A stretch of 64,000 bases of DNA, from assembly GCF_007830445.1 (NCBI RefSeq), contig NZ_VLKR01000001.1, forward strand, positions 186,001-250,000. The letters run 5' to 3'. Origin of the DNA: Sphingobacterium siyangense (GTDB lineage Bacteria; Bacteroidota; Bacteroidia; Sphingobacteriales; Sphingobacteriaceae). Of this stretch, positions 35,380 to 44,267 are shown in pieces (position 1 is the first letter of the stretch; each line of letters begins with the position of its first letter). The notes below the pieces were generated by a model that saw nothing but the letters and a program-made list of their open reading frames with translations, had not been told where the DNA came from and searched no databases. The position numbers were made by a program, and so were the translations under genes.

Positions 35380-36474
35380 ATGCAAAAACCTCAAAAGGAT
35401 ATTCCGATTTTTTTTGAAGCATTAAATCAGATGCCGATTGCAACTGCCATTTATGATAATTCGAACCTCAATATCGCATTCGCCAACTCGCGAATGCTAA
35501 ATATGTGGCGTACAGAAAACGAAATATTTGGACATTCCTTTGGAGAGGTTTTTCCGGTTTTTACCCAAGAAGGATTTACAGATATACTCCGTAATGTCTG
35601 GGAGAGCGGTGTCACCTACAAGGCATTTGAAACCCCTGCAACGATCATTGACCGTGATTTCAAGATCAAACGTTATTTTGATTTTGAATATAGGCCCCTC
35701 TTTGATAAGCGTGGCCGAACTTATTCCATCCTCCACACAGCTACAGATGTCACGCATAAGATACACGAAGAGAAACCTGAAGATCAAGAAAATATAACAA
35801 TCAATCCCGCAACCAACCTGCGCATGATATCCTATACGCTATCACATGATGCTAAAAATCCTTTGGCTCTTGCTAAATTGGGCATAGGTGTGCTAAAAGA
35901 ACATTTGGATATGCAGTCCAATAGGCGGCTCGAATTGTACGATGTCATTGATCAATCACTTGAAAACATTGCTGATATTATCGACAAAACGGTCGAACTG
36001 AGTCTTGCTCCAATTAACAGACTACGGAAACAAGCTCTTCGTTTAGATCTTACATTGCCCAATTGGTGCCGGGAAGCCAAATTACTATACCGGAGCCCAC
36101 ATACTGAACTTATCTTTGGTGACCTTTTTCCAGTAAACAGTGATCAAAATGCAATCTACCAAATCTTTACAAACTTGATCAACAATGCCGTCAAATACTC
36201 TTCGGCCAATAAGAAAGCAGCGGTGCATATTTATAGTGAAAAAGTAACGAACGGTGTGTTATATATCATCAAAGACAATGGTATCGGTATTCCGCAGCAT
36301 GAACTCGAAAATATCCGCATGGAAAGACTCCGTGGTTCAAATTCAACGGATTACCAGGGAAAAGGCATCGGATTGTTTATCGTTCAGGAAATCCTTGAAA
36401 GACTCAAAGCGCAGATGGCCATCTTCAGTAAGGAAAACCAAGGAACCGAAATCCGTTTATTTTTCCCAAATTAA
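35380..36474 (+). CDS. PAS-domain sensor histidine kinase (orphan, soluble)
   Basis: A 364-residue kinase with no membrane helix. Residues about 10-128 form a PAS domain (MPIATAIYDNSNLNIAFANSRMLNMW...). The dimerisation region carries His156 in SYTLSHDAKNPLALAK, the phospho-acceptor. The HATPase domain shows the N box (FTNLINNAVKYSS), G1 (DNGIGIP) and G2 (GKGIGLFIVQEILE). It probably senses a cytoplasmic signal or small ligand. No response regulator is adjacent; two more kinases follow within 5 kb on the same strand. Confidence 0.9.
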   Translation: MQKPQKDIPIFFEALNQMPIATAIYDNSNLNIAFANSRMLNMWRTENEIFGHSFGEVFPVFTQEGFTDILRNVWESGVTYKAFETPATIIDRDFKIKRYFDFEYRPLFDKRGRTYSILHTATDVTHKIHEEKPEDQENITINPATNLRMISYTLSHDAKNPLALAKLGIGVLKEHLDMQSNRRLELYDVIDQSLENIADIIDKTVELSLAPINRLRKQALRLDLTLPNWCREAKLLYRSPHTELIFGDLFPVNSDQNAIYQIFTNLINNAVKYSSANKKAAVHIYSEKVTNGVLYIIKDNGIGIPQHELENIRMERLRGSNSTDYQGKGIGLFIVQEILERLKAQMAIFSKENQGTEIRLFFPN

Positions 36475-36567
36475 TAAAGCGATGTAGCCCTTTTATCTTC
36501 CTTTCATGGCAGATTTTGCCAATCTTAACCTGCTATTCAAGAAAAATCATTGTTGGACTGCTGATTT

Positions 36568-37932
36568 ATGGCTAATTTTGAGTGTTTAGAAATTGTAAGC
36601 AAAATCAGACACGTCTCTATGAATCATTTTCGTAAATATTGGAAACTATTTTCCCATATTGGTGCACATCCGGGCATGTCATACATCGATTTCAAACGTG
36701 TGCACATGATAAATTTGATTGCATTGTTATGTTTATTTCCGACAATTTTCTTTTCAATCCTCAATCTTATCGACCACCGCTATGTTTTATCGGCGATTAA
36801 TTTCTCCAATTCTATATGTTCGTTTACGGTCCTTCTGCTTCAATATTATGGGAAACACAATATCGCTAAGGCAACTCTATTGATAAGTAATTCTGTGTTT
36901 TTCTTCGCTGGGGCACTACTTTACAAAAATGGCGGTGAATATTTTTTATTGTGTACATTGATTGTCTCGATGTTGATGTATGACAACCGAAAGATCCATA
37001 TAGTCCTTTGTATTACGGTAGCTTTCCTGATTTTACTGTTATATTTGCTTCCTGATATACTTCCCCTGAGCCAGCAAGTTCCACGATCCAGATCTGTTTT
37101 CAATATTATCAATGCGCTTGCTTTTATGGTCGTTGCTGTCAACTTTTTTCTTGATATCATCTATAAGAATATGAAAAAAATTGAGCAGCAACGCCTCAAC
37201 TTAGAATCCATGAATCGGGACAAAGAAAAAATTTTTTCTATTATCGCGCACGACATCAAAAGTCCTTTTGCCAACTTGGAAGCACTGGTATTTATGTTTC
37301 GTAATCAGATGCTCGATAGTACGGCATCCCAGGAATATATCCAACAGATCTATCAGCAGATTACGCAGCAGAATCAAGCTTTGGATGATTTGCTGCAGTG
37401 GGGCAGCAGCAGTATGCAAGGTATGAATACTAAAGCATCACCCCAATTGATCAAACCTATGATACAACAAATTATTAAAGTTTTTAATGAGAACACACAA
37501 TCTAAACAACTAAAAATCAATATTGATATACCTAACAACACGCAGATAATTGCCAATCGGGATCATACCATCATTATTTTACGCAACTTGATTAGCAATG
37601 CGATCAAATTCAGCTATGTGAATGGGAATATCAACATCTACACCAGCATCGATGAAACCTATACACATATTCATATTCAGGATGAAGGAATAGGGATTAA
37701 CCCTTCGAAGTCTGCCGCACTTTTTAATGAAATTCAGCAAAAGTCCTTTGGCACTGAAGACGAGCCCGGATCGGGTGTGGGCCTAGTCTTATGCAAGGAT
37801 CTTATTGAACGAAACAAAGGTGTTGTGAACATCCAAAGTACACCCAATAAGGGATCCGTTTTTACAGTTGGATTGCCATCCTGCCCCAACCATAAGCAGC
37901 AAACCAAGATCGAAGTGCCTACATGCTGTTAA
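36568..37932 (+). CDS. Membrane sensor histidine kinase (orphan)
   Basis: A 454-residue protein with six predicted transmembrane helices (about residues 48-68, 74-92, 101-118, 124-138, 143-161 and 177-197), then a short coiled segment (KKIEQQRLNLESMNRDKEK). The phospho-acceptor His228 is in FSIIAHDIKSPFANLEAL. HATPase motifs follow: ILRNLISNAIKFS, DEGIGI and GSGVGLVLCKDLI. The membrane domain has almost no extracytoplasmic loops, so sensing probably occurs within the membrane. ATG at 36619 (MNHFRKYWK) is an alternative start. No partner regulator is nearby. Confidence 0.88.
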   Translation: MANFECLEIVSKIRHVSMNHFRKYWKLFSHIGAHPGMSYIDFKRVHMINLIALLCLFPTIFFSILNLIDHRYVLSAINFSNSICSFTVLLLQYYGKHNIAKATLLISNSVFFFAGALLYKNGGEYFLLCTLIVSMLMYDNRKIHIVLCITVAFLILLLYLLPDILPLSQQVPRSRSVFNIINALAFMVVAVNFFLDIIYKNMKKIEQQRLNLESMNRDKEKIFSIIAHDIKSPFANLEALVFMFRNQMLDSTASQEYIQQIYQQITQQNQALDDLLQWGSSSMQGMNTKASPQLIKPMIQQIIKVFNENTQSKQLKINIDIPNNTQIIANRDHTIIILRNLISNAIKFSYVNGNINIYTSIDETYTHIHIQDEGIGINPSKSAALFNEIQQKSFGTEDEPGSGVGLVLCKDLIERNKGVVNIQSTPNKGSVFTVGLPSCPNHKQQTKIEVPTCC

Positions 37933-38051
37933 CCCAAATATAGGTTTAGAAAATTTTTGATGAGATTATTTATGGTAGAAAAACTTTGTGTACTTCAATA
38001 TAGGTTCATTTTTGTAGATTTACTCCTAATACACATTGACGCAAAGGAAAT

Positions 38052-38579
38052 ATGGAAGCAAATGCCAATTATGTATATAAAATCATCGACACACCAGTTG
38101 GCCCTATACACTTAATCGCTACCGAAAAGGGACTTTCAGGTTTAGTTTGGGCGGACAAGGATTATATCCGCACAAAACTTCCTACAGCAACCTACAATGA
38201 AGAGGCTCCCGTTTTAATACAGGCGGAACTGCAGCTGAATGAGTACTTTGCAAAAAAAAGACAGATATTTGATATTCCGCTTGATTTTCAGGGAACAGCC
38301 TTTCAGATCAAGGTCTGGAAAATGCTTTTAGGTGTTCCCTATGGCACAACCAGGACTTACGGTCAACTGGCGCAGCAACTTGGCGACAGCAAAGCCGTCC
38401 GGGCCGTTGGTGGCGCGTTGAATAAAAATCCTATCGCTATCATTGCCCCTTGCCATAGGATAGTTGGCACCTCGGGCAAGCTCGTTGGCTTTGCCGGAGG
38501 CATTCGCAATAAGTCTATCCTGCTTGACCTTGAACAACAATATCGGACCCCGACACTATTCTTTAACGCTGACTATTAG
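38052..38579 (+). CDS. ogt: Methylated-DNA-[protein]-cysteine S-methyltransferase
   Basis: A 175-residue O6-alkylguanine-DNA alkyltransferase. The acceptor Cys134 lies in IIAPCHRIVG; upstream are GTAFQIKVWKMLLGVPYGTTRTYGQLA (the DNA-binding helix region) and AVRAVGGALNKNP with the arginine finger and asparagine hinge. It removes alkyl groups from O6-guanine in DNA by transfer to its own cysteine and is used once. The N-terminal domain is degenerate, as usual in this Ogt-like group, and no AdaA domain is fused. It sits between two sensor kinases with separate intergenic regions on each side. Confidence 0.93.
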   Translation: MEANANYVYKIIDTPVGPIHLIATEKGLSGLVWADKDYIRTKLPTATYNEEAPVLIQAELQLNEYFAKKRQIFDIPLDFQGTAFQIKVWKMLLGVPYGTTRTYGQLAQQLGDSKAVRAVGGALNKNPIAIIAPCHRIVGTSGKLVGFAGGIRNKSILLDLEQQYRTPTLFFNADY

Positions 38580-38713
38580 CCTTAGAGTATGTTATTCCTG
38601 CGGAATAACAATCATTTCAGGAAATCTTTGAATTGCGGATGAAGAGAAAAAAAATTGCATCTCCGCTTTTGTAATTAAAACTATATCTTTATGAAAAGAA
38701 TTACACGGTCACT

Positions 38714-40834
38714 ATGATAGAGAATACGTTTGGAATGGATATAATGCCTGAAAATGAACATGACAGACTGAATGCCCTCAGACGCTATAAAATAACTGGA
38801 ACCCCTTCTGAAGCCAGCTTTGATGGAATTGCAAAATTAGCCACACAAATCTTCAATGCCCCTATTGCATTACTCTCACTAGTGGATGCAGAATCTGTCT
38901 ATTTCAAAGCAAATATTGGCATGGGCACCACAAAGGAAACGAATCGAGGGCAAAGCTTGTGTAGTCTAGCTATTCTGGACAAGAAAGTAACGGTCTTTGA
39001 AGATACACTGAAAGAAGATATCCTACTGACCAATCCAAATGTAATTGGTGATTTTGGACTACGGTTTTACGCAGGTGCACCACTTATTACGCATGATGGT
39101 TTTATGATCGGTTCACTGTGCGTCATCGACAAACATCCGCGCGCTTTCACTGTGGCTGATCGACAGATATTAGAAGGTCTTGCTCGAACCGCAATGGATC
39201 AAATCGAGCTTCGAAGTTCTTCCATAGATAAAATTGATGAGCTTGAGGGTGTCAATATTACTATGGCAACCATGCAACAACGGCTGCTCGAGCTTAATGA
39301 CGAGATGGAACTTGCCAATGATGAACTTTATCGTACCAATAGCCAGCTCAACAAATCCTATGATTTGACAGTGCTGCTCAACAAAAACCTCAAAAAAAGT
39401 GAACGTCGATTCAGATCCTTTATAGATAAGGCCCCAATAGCCTTTGCGATTTTAACAGGTCGTGAATTAGTCATTGAAGTTGCCAACGATATGATGCTCA
39501 AACTCTGGCACAAAACAGAAATCATTCTTGGCAAACCACTTGGACAGGCGCTTCCCGAATTACAGGGACAGCCTTATTTGGGGATATTGGATGATGTCTT
39601 TACTACTGGCCAAAATTATATTGGAGACACTGCCTACGCAAGACTTGAGTCTATGGGAGTATTGGGCGATCATTATTTTGATTTCACCTATGAGCCGTTG
39701 AAGAATGATGAAGGCGAAACGGAGTCTATTATTGTCATCGCCAATGAGGTTACGGAGCGTATCAAAAGAAACGAACACCTTGAAGCCCTCAACTATCAGC
39801 TGGAAATTGCACTAAAAGCTGGTGAACTCGGTTCTTACAATCGTGATATAAGAACAGGTAAAATGGACTGCTCGGAAACCTGTAAACTCAATTTTGGTCT
39901 CACTAAAAACGATCGCTTTGACTATGATGTCCTCATGCAAAGCATCGTCCCGGAGCACCGCGAAATGGTCTATCAAAAAGTTCAGGATGCTATCCAGAAC
40001 AAGACCACTTATCACGCTGAATATCTCATCCGTTGGCCTGATGGATCGTTGCATTGGATCAATGCGTCGGGTCTTCCCAAATACGATGCAGAAGGTAATG
40101 CGACTCACCTCATTGGTGTAGTGGCCGATATCACAAAACGGAAAAATTATGAGTCTCAAAAAGATGATTTCCTGGGCATTGCCAGCCATGAACTAAAGAC
40201 GCCCGTCACGGGGTTAAAGGGAACGATTCAACTGCTGGAACGATTCAAGGACAAAACTGGAAGTGACATCATTTCAAGACTTATTGATCAGTCTGCTGTC
40301 AATATCAAAAAGATCGTTACACTTGTTGACGACCTGCTCAATATGCATCGAATCAGTGAAGGGCAGCTTCATCTCGAAAAAACAACCTTCAAGGCATCAA
40401 AGATACTTACCTCCAGTTGTCACAATATCATATCCCAAGGCAACCATCAAGTTAATATTACCGGCGATCTCGATGCAGATATCTTTGCCGACGAACAACG
40501 TCTGGAACAAGTCCTTGTCAATTTTGTCAACAATGCCGTTAAATATGCCCCAGAATCGAGAGAAATCAATATTACGGTTGAACAACTGCAAGATCGTATC
40601 AAAATAACCGTCAAAGATCAAGGTGAAGGTATTAATCCGGCAGTACAGCCATTTATTTTTGATCGATATTATAGAGCTAATCACGAAGGTAAATCCTACT
40701 CGGGGCTTGGACTGGGGCTCTATATTTCCGCTGAAATAATCAAAAAACACGGGGGTCAGATAGGAGTTGATAGCACCGTGGGTTTGGGCAGCAGTTTCTG
40801 GTTTTCCATCCCACTCCCGACAGCAGAAAAATAA
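38714..40834 (+). CDS. GAF-PAS-PAS sensor histidine kinase (orphan)
   Basis: A 706-residue soluble kinase. Residues about 25-165 are a GAF domain (ITGTPSEASFDGIAKLATQIFNAPIALLSLVD...GAPLITHDGFMIGSLCVID). A coiled linker follows (LLELNDEMELANDEL). Two PAS domains occur at about 225-345 and 355-475, the second with a PAC-like GVVADITKRK end. His492 lies in FLGIASHELKTPVTGLKG, and the HATPase domain has VNNAVKYAP, DQGEGI and GLGLGLYISAEII. It is the third orphan kinase in this stretch. The GAF domain type is common in Sphingobacteriaceae kinases of unknown ligand. Confidence 0.92.
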   Translation: MIENTFGMDIMPENEHDRLNALRRYKITGTPSEASFDGIAKLATQIFNAPIALLSLVDAESVYFKANIGMGTTKETNRGQSLCSLAILDKKVTVFEDTLKEDILLTNPNVIGDFGLRFYAGAPLITHDGFMIGSLCVIDKHPRAFTVADRQILEGLARTAMDQIELRSSSIDKIDELEGVNITMATMQQRLLELNDEMELANDELYRTNSQLNKSYDLTVLLNKNLKKSERRFRSFIDKAPIAFAILTGRELVIEVANDMMLKLWHKTEIILGKPLGQALPELQGQPYLGILDDVFTTGQNYIGDTAYARLESMGVLGDHYFDFTYEPLKNDEGETESIIVIANEVTERIKRNEHLEALNYQLEIALKAGELGSYNRDIRTGKMDCSETCKLNFGLTKNDRFDYDVLMQSIVPEHREMVYQKVQDAIQNKTTYHAEYLIRWPDGSLHWINASGLPKYDAEGNATHLIGVVADITKRKNYESQKDDFLGIASHELKTPVTGLKGTIQLLERFKDKTGSDIISRLIDQSAVNIKKIVTLVDDLLNMHRISEGQLHLEKTTFKASKILTSSCHNIISQGNHQVNITGDLDADIFADEQRLEQVLVNFVNNAVKYAPESREINITVEQLQDRIKITVKDQGEGINPAVQPFIFDRYYRANHEGKSYSGLGLGLYISAEIIKKHGGQIGVDSTVGLGSSFWFSIPLPTAEK

Positions 40835-40839
40835 ACGCA

Positions 40840-40866
40840 AAAGAGCCGGTTTTTACCCGGCTCTTT
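40840..40866. terminator. Terminator between the kinase and DUF1508 genes
   Basis: AAAGAGCCGG and CCGGCTCTTT form a 10-bp stem with a T-rich loop between two convergent genes. Confidence 0.78.
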
Positions 40867-40939
40867 ACTATCAAATCCTACGTGCTTATTGATAGACTGC
40901 TTACACTTACATGTAGTAGTCCGGCATTTGAAAATAGAC

Positions 40940-41269
40940 TTAGGCTGTCTCCTCAACCGTCGCGTCAGGCGCATTCTTCTTGACAGATTCAATGCCATTT
41001 TCCATACCACTTGCGCTTTCATACATCTCGCTGGTTCCAATAATTTGGCCATTGGTAGCCTTGAGGTTGAAGTAGTGCTTACCGTTCGTAGAAGTTTTAC
41101 GATCAAATTTGTTATCGTCCTGAGCGTTCTTTTTTACAGATTCAACGCCATTTAAGCAGTTTGCTTTAGTTGTATAGCCTTCACTGCTTAAAATCACCTG
41201 TCCGTTTCCAGCTTTTAGATTAAACTGGAATTCTCCATTTTTCCGTGTTTTTACTTCAAATTTACCCAT
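40940..41269 (-). CDS. DUF1508 (YegP-like) tandem-repeat protein
   Basis: A 109-residue protein with two DUF1508 repeats. The first (about residues 3-47) reads GKFEVKTRKNGEFQFNLKAGNGQVILSSEGY...C-NGVESVKKNA, and the second (about 54-100) reads KFDRKTSTNGKHYFNLKATNGQIIGTSEMYES...MENGIESVKKNAPD. Each repeat has the N-G-x-x-x-F-N-L-K-A-x-N-G-Q-[VI]-I core and the ending G-[VI]-E-S-V-K-K-N-A. YegP-type proteins are small cytoplasmic proteins without a known catalytic role. The C-terminus is acidic. Confidence 0.92.
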   Translation of the reverse strand: MGKFEVKTRKNGEFQFNLKAGNGQVILSSEGYTTKANCLNGVESVKKNAQDDNKFDRKTSTNGKHYFNLKATNGQIIGTSEMYESASGMENGIESVKKNAPDATVEETA

Positions 41270-41440
41270 TTTCTCAATTAATTAAATAAATATGTGGTTA
41301 TCGGAATTAACTTCCATACTAAAGATAATACTTTTCAATGTTTTTATTGTAAAACAACGATTAATTTTTTTATCATCAATAAGGTACATACTTCCTAACA
41401 TCTGTTCTAAAAGATTAAACGTCACAGTATGCAAGACTGT

Positions 41441-42781
41441 TTAATCTCTTAAAGCGGTTAAATCTTGTGTAGGAGCCGGCAAATTCAGATTACTGATCGC
41501 CGTATAGACAGATTCATCAACTTTAAAACCCCATTTTCTAAAAAAATCCGAAAGATCTTTTTGTCCAATCTGACATGCCGACAGCATAAAATAGCGCATT
41601 TTCTCTGCGTCTGTTGAAACTGAGGGTCTGTTCTCGCGGGTAGTTTTGCTAAGTTTGATGTAGAAATCATCACCAAATCCTAACCAAAGCTGATGAAACA
41701 TAATCATTTTCAAATCATTATCCCCTGAATTAAAGTTGCGGTCCGCGATGTTTTTCTGAAAGTAAGTCGTCAATTTAGGCCAGGAATTATTGGCAGTCAC
41801 CCGGCTTACCGGCAATCCAAATCCCCTTTCACTGGCTAGAGAATAGACATTCACGGTTGTTTCTGTCAGATTGCCCCAGGTCCAAGCTTTTTGTTGATAG
41901 GTATGCCCTACTTCATGCCATATTCCCCATCCATTTGTATTGGACAGGTATTTTGGTTGCAACATACGATAAGATAAAGCATCTGTGAAATAAATAGAAA
42001 TACCAGCAGCCATATAACCACCTGCACTCGAATCTCTCACGGTAATCAGGTGTTTATTATATGGTATGGCATGTACTCCACTCGTACCATTCAAACCACT
42101 GATCCGATTGGAAAAACCAATAATTGAATCCAGTCTATCCACAATAAGCTGTTGATCTTCGTTCTTATACAGCATCGCATCGGCAATTTTGGTTACCATA
42201 ATGGTGTGATCTGACGAGAAGACGACATCCGGCACGGTATTTTTCAACGAATCCAATGTAGCTACCCATTGCTCATGGGTGGTAATTCCCTTTTGAAAGT
42301 AAGGTACCGGGATAAAGCCATTGCCAAAAGAAAGCTCTATTTCTCCAGTTGTTGTGTAATTATCAGCTGTATAAATCACATAAACCAAGCCCCCGTATTG
42401 ATCCACTGTGAACGTTTGCGTACCTGCTTGGAGATTAAAATACTGCCGTACTGGTCGAATATTGTCTCTAAAAGGCGTCCCGATCGCCAAGCGTGCTGCT
42501 GTCGTCCCCGAGTTGACTTTGACTTTTATCGTTATAGTACTGTTTGGCGCTACATAAAATCCGGTCATTTGCATCTCATTATGATTTGCGCGAAACTGAA
42601 GTCTATCAACCTCAGTTGCAGCCGAAGGACTTACTTTAAATCGTTGGACCGAATCCGCTATTGCTAAGGATTCTGCGCTGGAATCGTTCAGTAAAGTGTA
42701 CATTAAGCTACCATCCTTCCGGCAGGAAGTGGTCATAGCGATCACTAAAATCGTGATTAAGGAAAACACGGTCTTTCTCAT
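41441..42781 (-). CDS. M60-family metallopeptidase-like lipoprotein (glycoprotein-targeting type)
   Basis: From ATG at 42781 the protein has 446 residues and a lipoprotein signal (MRKTVFSLITILVIAMTTSC, acylated Cys20). The zinc site HEVGHTYQ (His289, Glu290, His293) followed by aromatic W-T-W fits the M60/enhancin-like gluzincin motif. Preceding blocks FYVAPNSTITIKV and TVDQYGGLVYVIY are also typical. M60 peptidases in Bacteroidota cleave mucin-like O-glycoproteins; that function is inferred here. An upstream in-frame ATG (42844) adds 21 residues that hide the lipobox and is unlikely. It is one of several surface metallopeptidases in the window. Confidence 0.85.
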   Translation of the reverse strand: MRKTVFSLITILVIAMTTSCRKDGSLMYTLLNDSSAESLAIADSVQRFKVSPSAATEVDRLQFRANHNEMQMTGFYVAPNSTITIKVKVNSGTTAARLAIGTPFRDNIRPVRQYFNLQAGTQTFTVDQYGGLVYVIYTADNYTTTGEIELSFGNGFIPVPYFQKGITTHEQWVATLDSLKNTVPDVVFSSDHTIMVTKIADAMLYKNEDQQLIVDRLDSIIGFSNRISGLNGTSGVHAIPYNKHLITVRDSSAGGYMAAGISIYFTDALSYRMLQPKYLSNTNGWGIWHEVGHTYQQKAWTWGNLTETTVNVYSLASERGFGLPVSRVTANNSWPKLTTYFQKNIADRNFNSGDNDLKMIMFHQLWLGFGDDFYIKLSKTTRENRPSVSTDAEKMRYFMLSACQIGQKDLSDFFRKWGFKVDESVYTAISNLNLPAPTQDLTALRD

Positions 42782-42844
42782 AATTTTTAAATAAAGTTTA
42801 TAATTTGTATTAATTGTCAACACTTCTTTCCGATCACCCTTCAA

Positions 42845-43713
42845 AGCCTCAGCGGCTGTTTCGAAGTTTTTATTTTTCTAATCGATTTATGGTTCATCGA
42901 AACCTGAAAACCAGATGATCCCTGCAAAGAATTCACTTCACCTTCAGCAAAGTATTTTAGTTCATAATCTAAAAGCAAGATATAATATATTGTACGGAAA
43001 AATAATCAACCACTCCACATCAAACGTTTGCACAATCAGTGAAAACCTTTTCGCTTTGATAAATTTCAAATAATTATAAAGAAAATCTGTTTTAAAAAAA
43101 TGACAAGAAACGAGTAACACCCCTATTCTCTACTGCTATAGAAGCTAGATGTTATTCAAACTAATTACACAACCCCAACGTTATTCCCTCGAACACCACA
43201 TCATAAAGGACTAACATGGCAGCACATGATCATCACAACTGTTACCATCAATAACATTATATATCATTCTCTTGATGCAGAATAATCATTACGTGAAGTC
43301 GAAAAACTCCAAAAAAAACAGTATAACCAAAAGTTATAACACACCTGTTTCTATAATCAACTTTTAATACAGATAACAAACATAAACACCTACAATACAA
43401 AGAATAACGAAAAATAAAATCATAAAAAAACAGCAGTCAAAAAAATAAAATAAAAAAGGCGATTTCTCTGTTATTGGAATCAGGTTTTTATTCATCCGCC
43501 TATTTTTCCAGTGATAGTCTTCTGCAGGTTGGTTTTACCACAATCGGTGATAAAAAATTATAATTTTAAAAAGCGAATCGTTAAATTCGAAAAGTACACT
43601 ATGAAATTAATACGCTAATTTTGCTTGCAATCAAACAAGATTGATGGAACACTTAACCTAAACTATAGCCCTAGACACTATAGTGCGGCAATAACGAGCG
43701 ATTATCTTAAAAC
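42845..43713. other. Gene-free AT-rich region (about 870 bases)
   Basis: No convincing gene, RNA or mobile element is seen between the M60 gene and the AraC-type gene. A run of A-rich, C-containing sequence (about 43290-43450) dominates. A short minus-strand frame that begins after a stop near 43005 and ends at 42841 has no good start and is only weakly coding-like. TAATTTTG at 43616 is the single promoter-like match. Confidence 0.5.
43616..43623 (+). promoter_or_regulatory. -7 element before the AraC-type gene
   Basis: TAATTTTG matches TAnnTTTG; no matching -33 element is visible. It would leave a leader of about 80 bases before ATG at 43714. Confidence 0.35.
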
Positions 43714-44115
43714 ATGAAAAACAACATAAAGGAACAAAACGAAACGTTAAATCAATTGGATCAAAATTCAGCATTGCTAGCAGAACACCCCATTCTAGTA
43801 GAATTTAAAAACCTTATTCACCAGTATCCTCAGAATCACTGGGATCTCCAATTCTACTTGAAAAAGCTCAATATATCAAGAATAGCGTTACATCGATTGA
43901 CGCTTTCAAGTAATGAAACTTCACCCAGCACGATCGTCAAGGAAATTGTTGCAAGTGAGATTGCCAAAAAACTAGCTTCTACGGAGATTCCGATTAAAGA
44001 GTTGACTTCGTATTATGGTTTTAGTTCATCAGCATCATTAACACGGTTTATAAAAAAGCATACTGGTCTTAGTCCGCGAAAATTTAGAGCATTAAACGCA
44101 TTGGATTATATTTAG
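43714..44115 (+). CDS. Short AraC-type DNA-binding protein
   Basis: A 133-residue protein whose C-terminal 80 residues look like an AraC-family double helix-turn-helix. IVASEIAKKLASTEIPIKELTSYYGFSSSASLTRFIKKHTGLSPRKFRALNAL contains the conserved second HTH with the F-S-S-x-x-x-x-x-R-F-x-K pattern and the closing G-x-S-P-x-x-F-R. The N-terminal part (about 50 residues) is far too short for a ligand-binding sensor domain, so it is a DNA-binding domain with a small extension. It lies alone between a long gene-free region and an interrupted peptidase gene. Confidence 0.85.
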   Translation: MKNNIKEQNETLNQLDQNSALLAEHPILVEFKNLIHQYPQNHWDLQFYLKKLNISRIALHRLTLSSNETSPSTIVKEIVASEIAKKLASTEIPIKELTSYYGFSSSASLTRFIKKHTGLSPRKFRALNALDYI

Positions 44116-44267
44116 ACTTGTCCAGCGACTATCTCTCATTTCGATGGTTAAAAATTGAATATCTTTAGGTAAACCTTTTTACGATGTTTCATGATACTCA
44201 TGCATTTACCAACATTTAATATTGATTCAATAAGGCTGCACAGTGAATAAAAATCAAGATAGTGCAG

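Noticed and set aside
42269-42667. 132-residue plus-strand frame in the M60 gene
   Set aside because: Antisense to a gene with a lipobox and a zinc motif; Cys/Arg-rich composition.
42841-43005. About 55-codon minus-strand open stretch upstream of the M60 gene
   Set aside because: It has no start codon near its beginning and only an internal ATG; too weak to call a gene.
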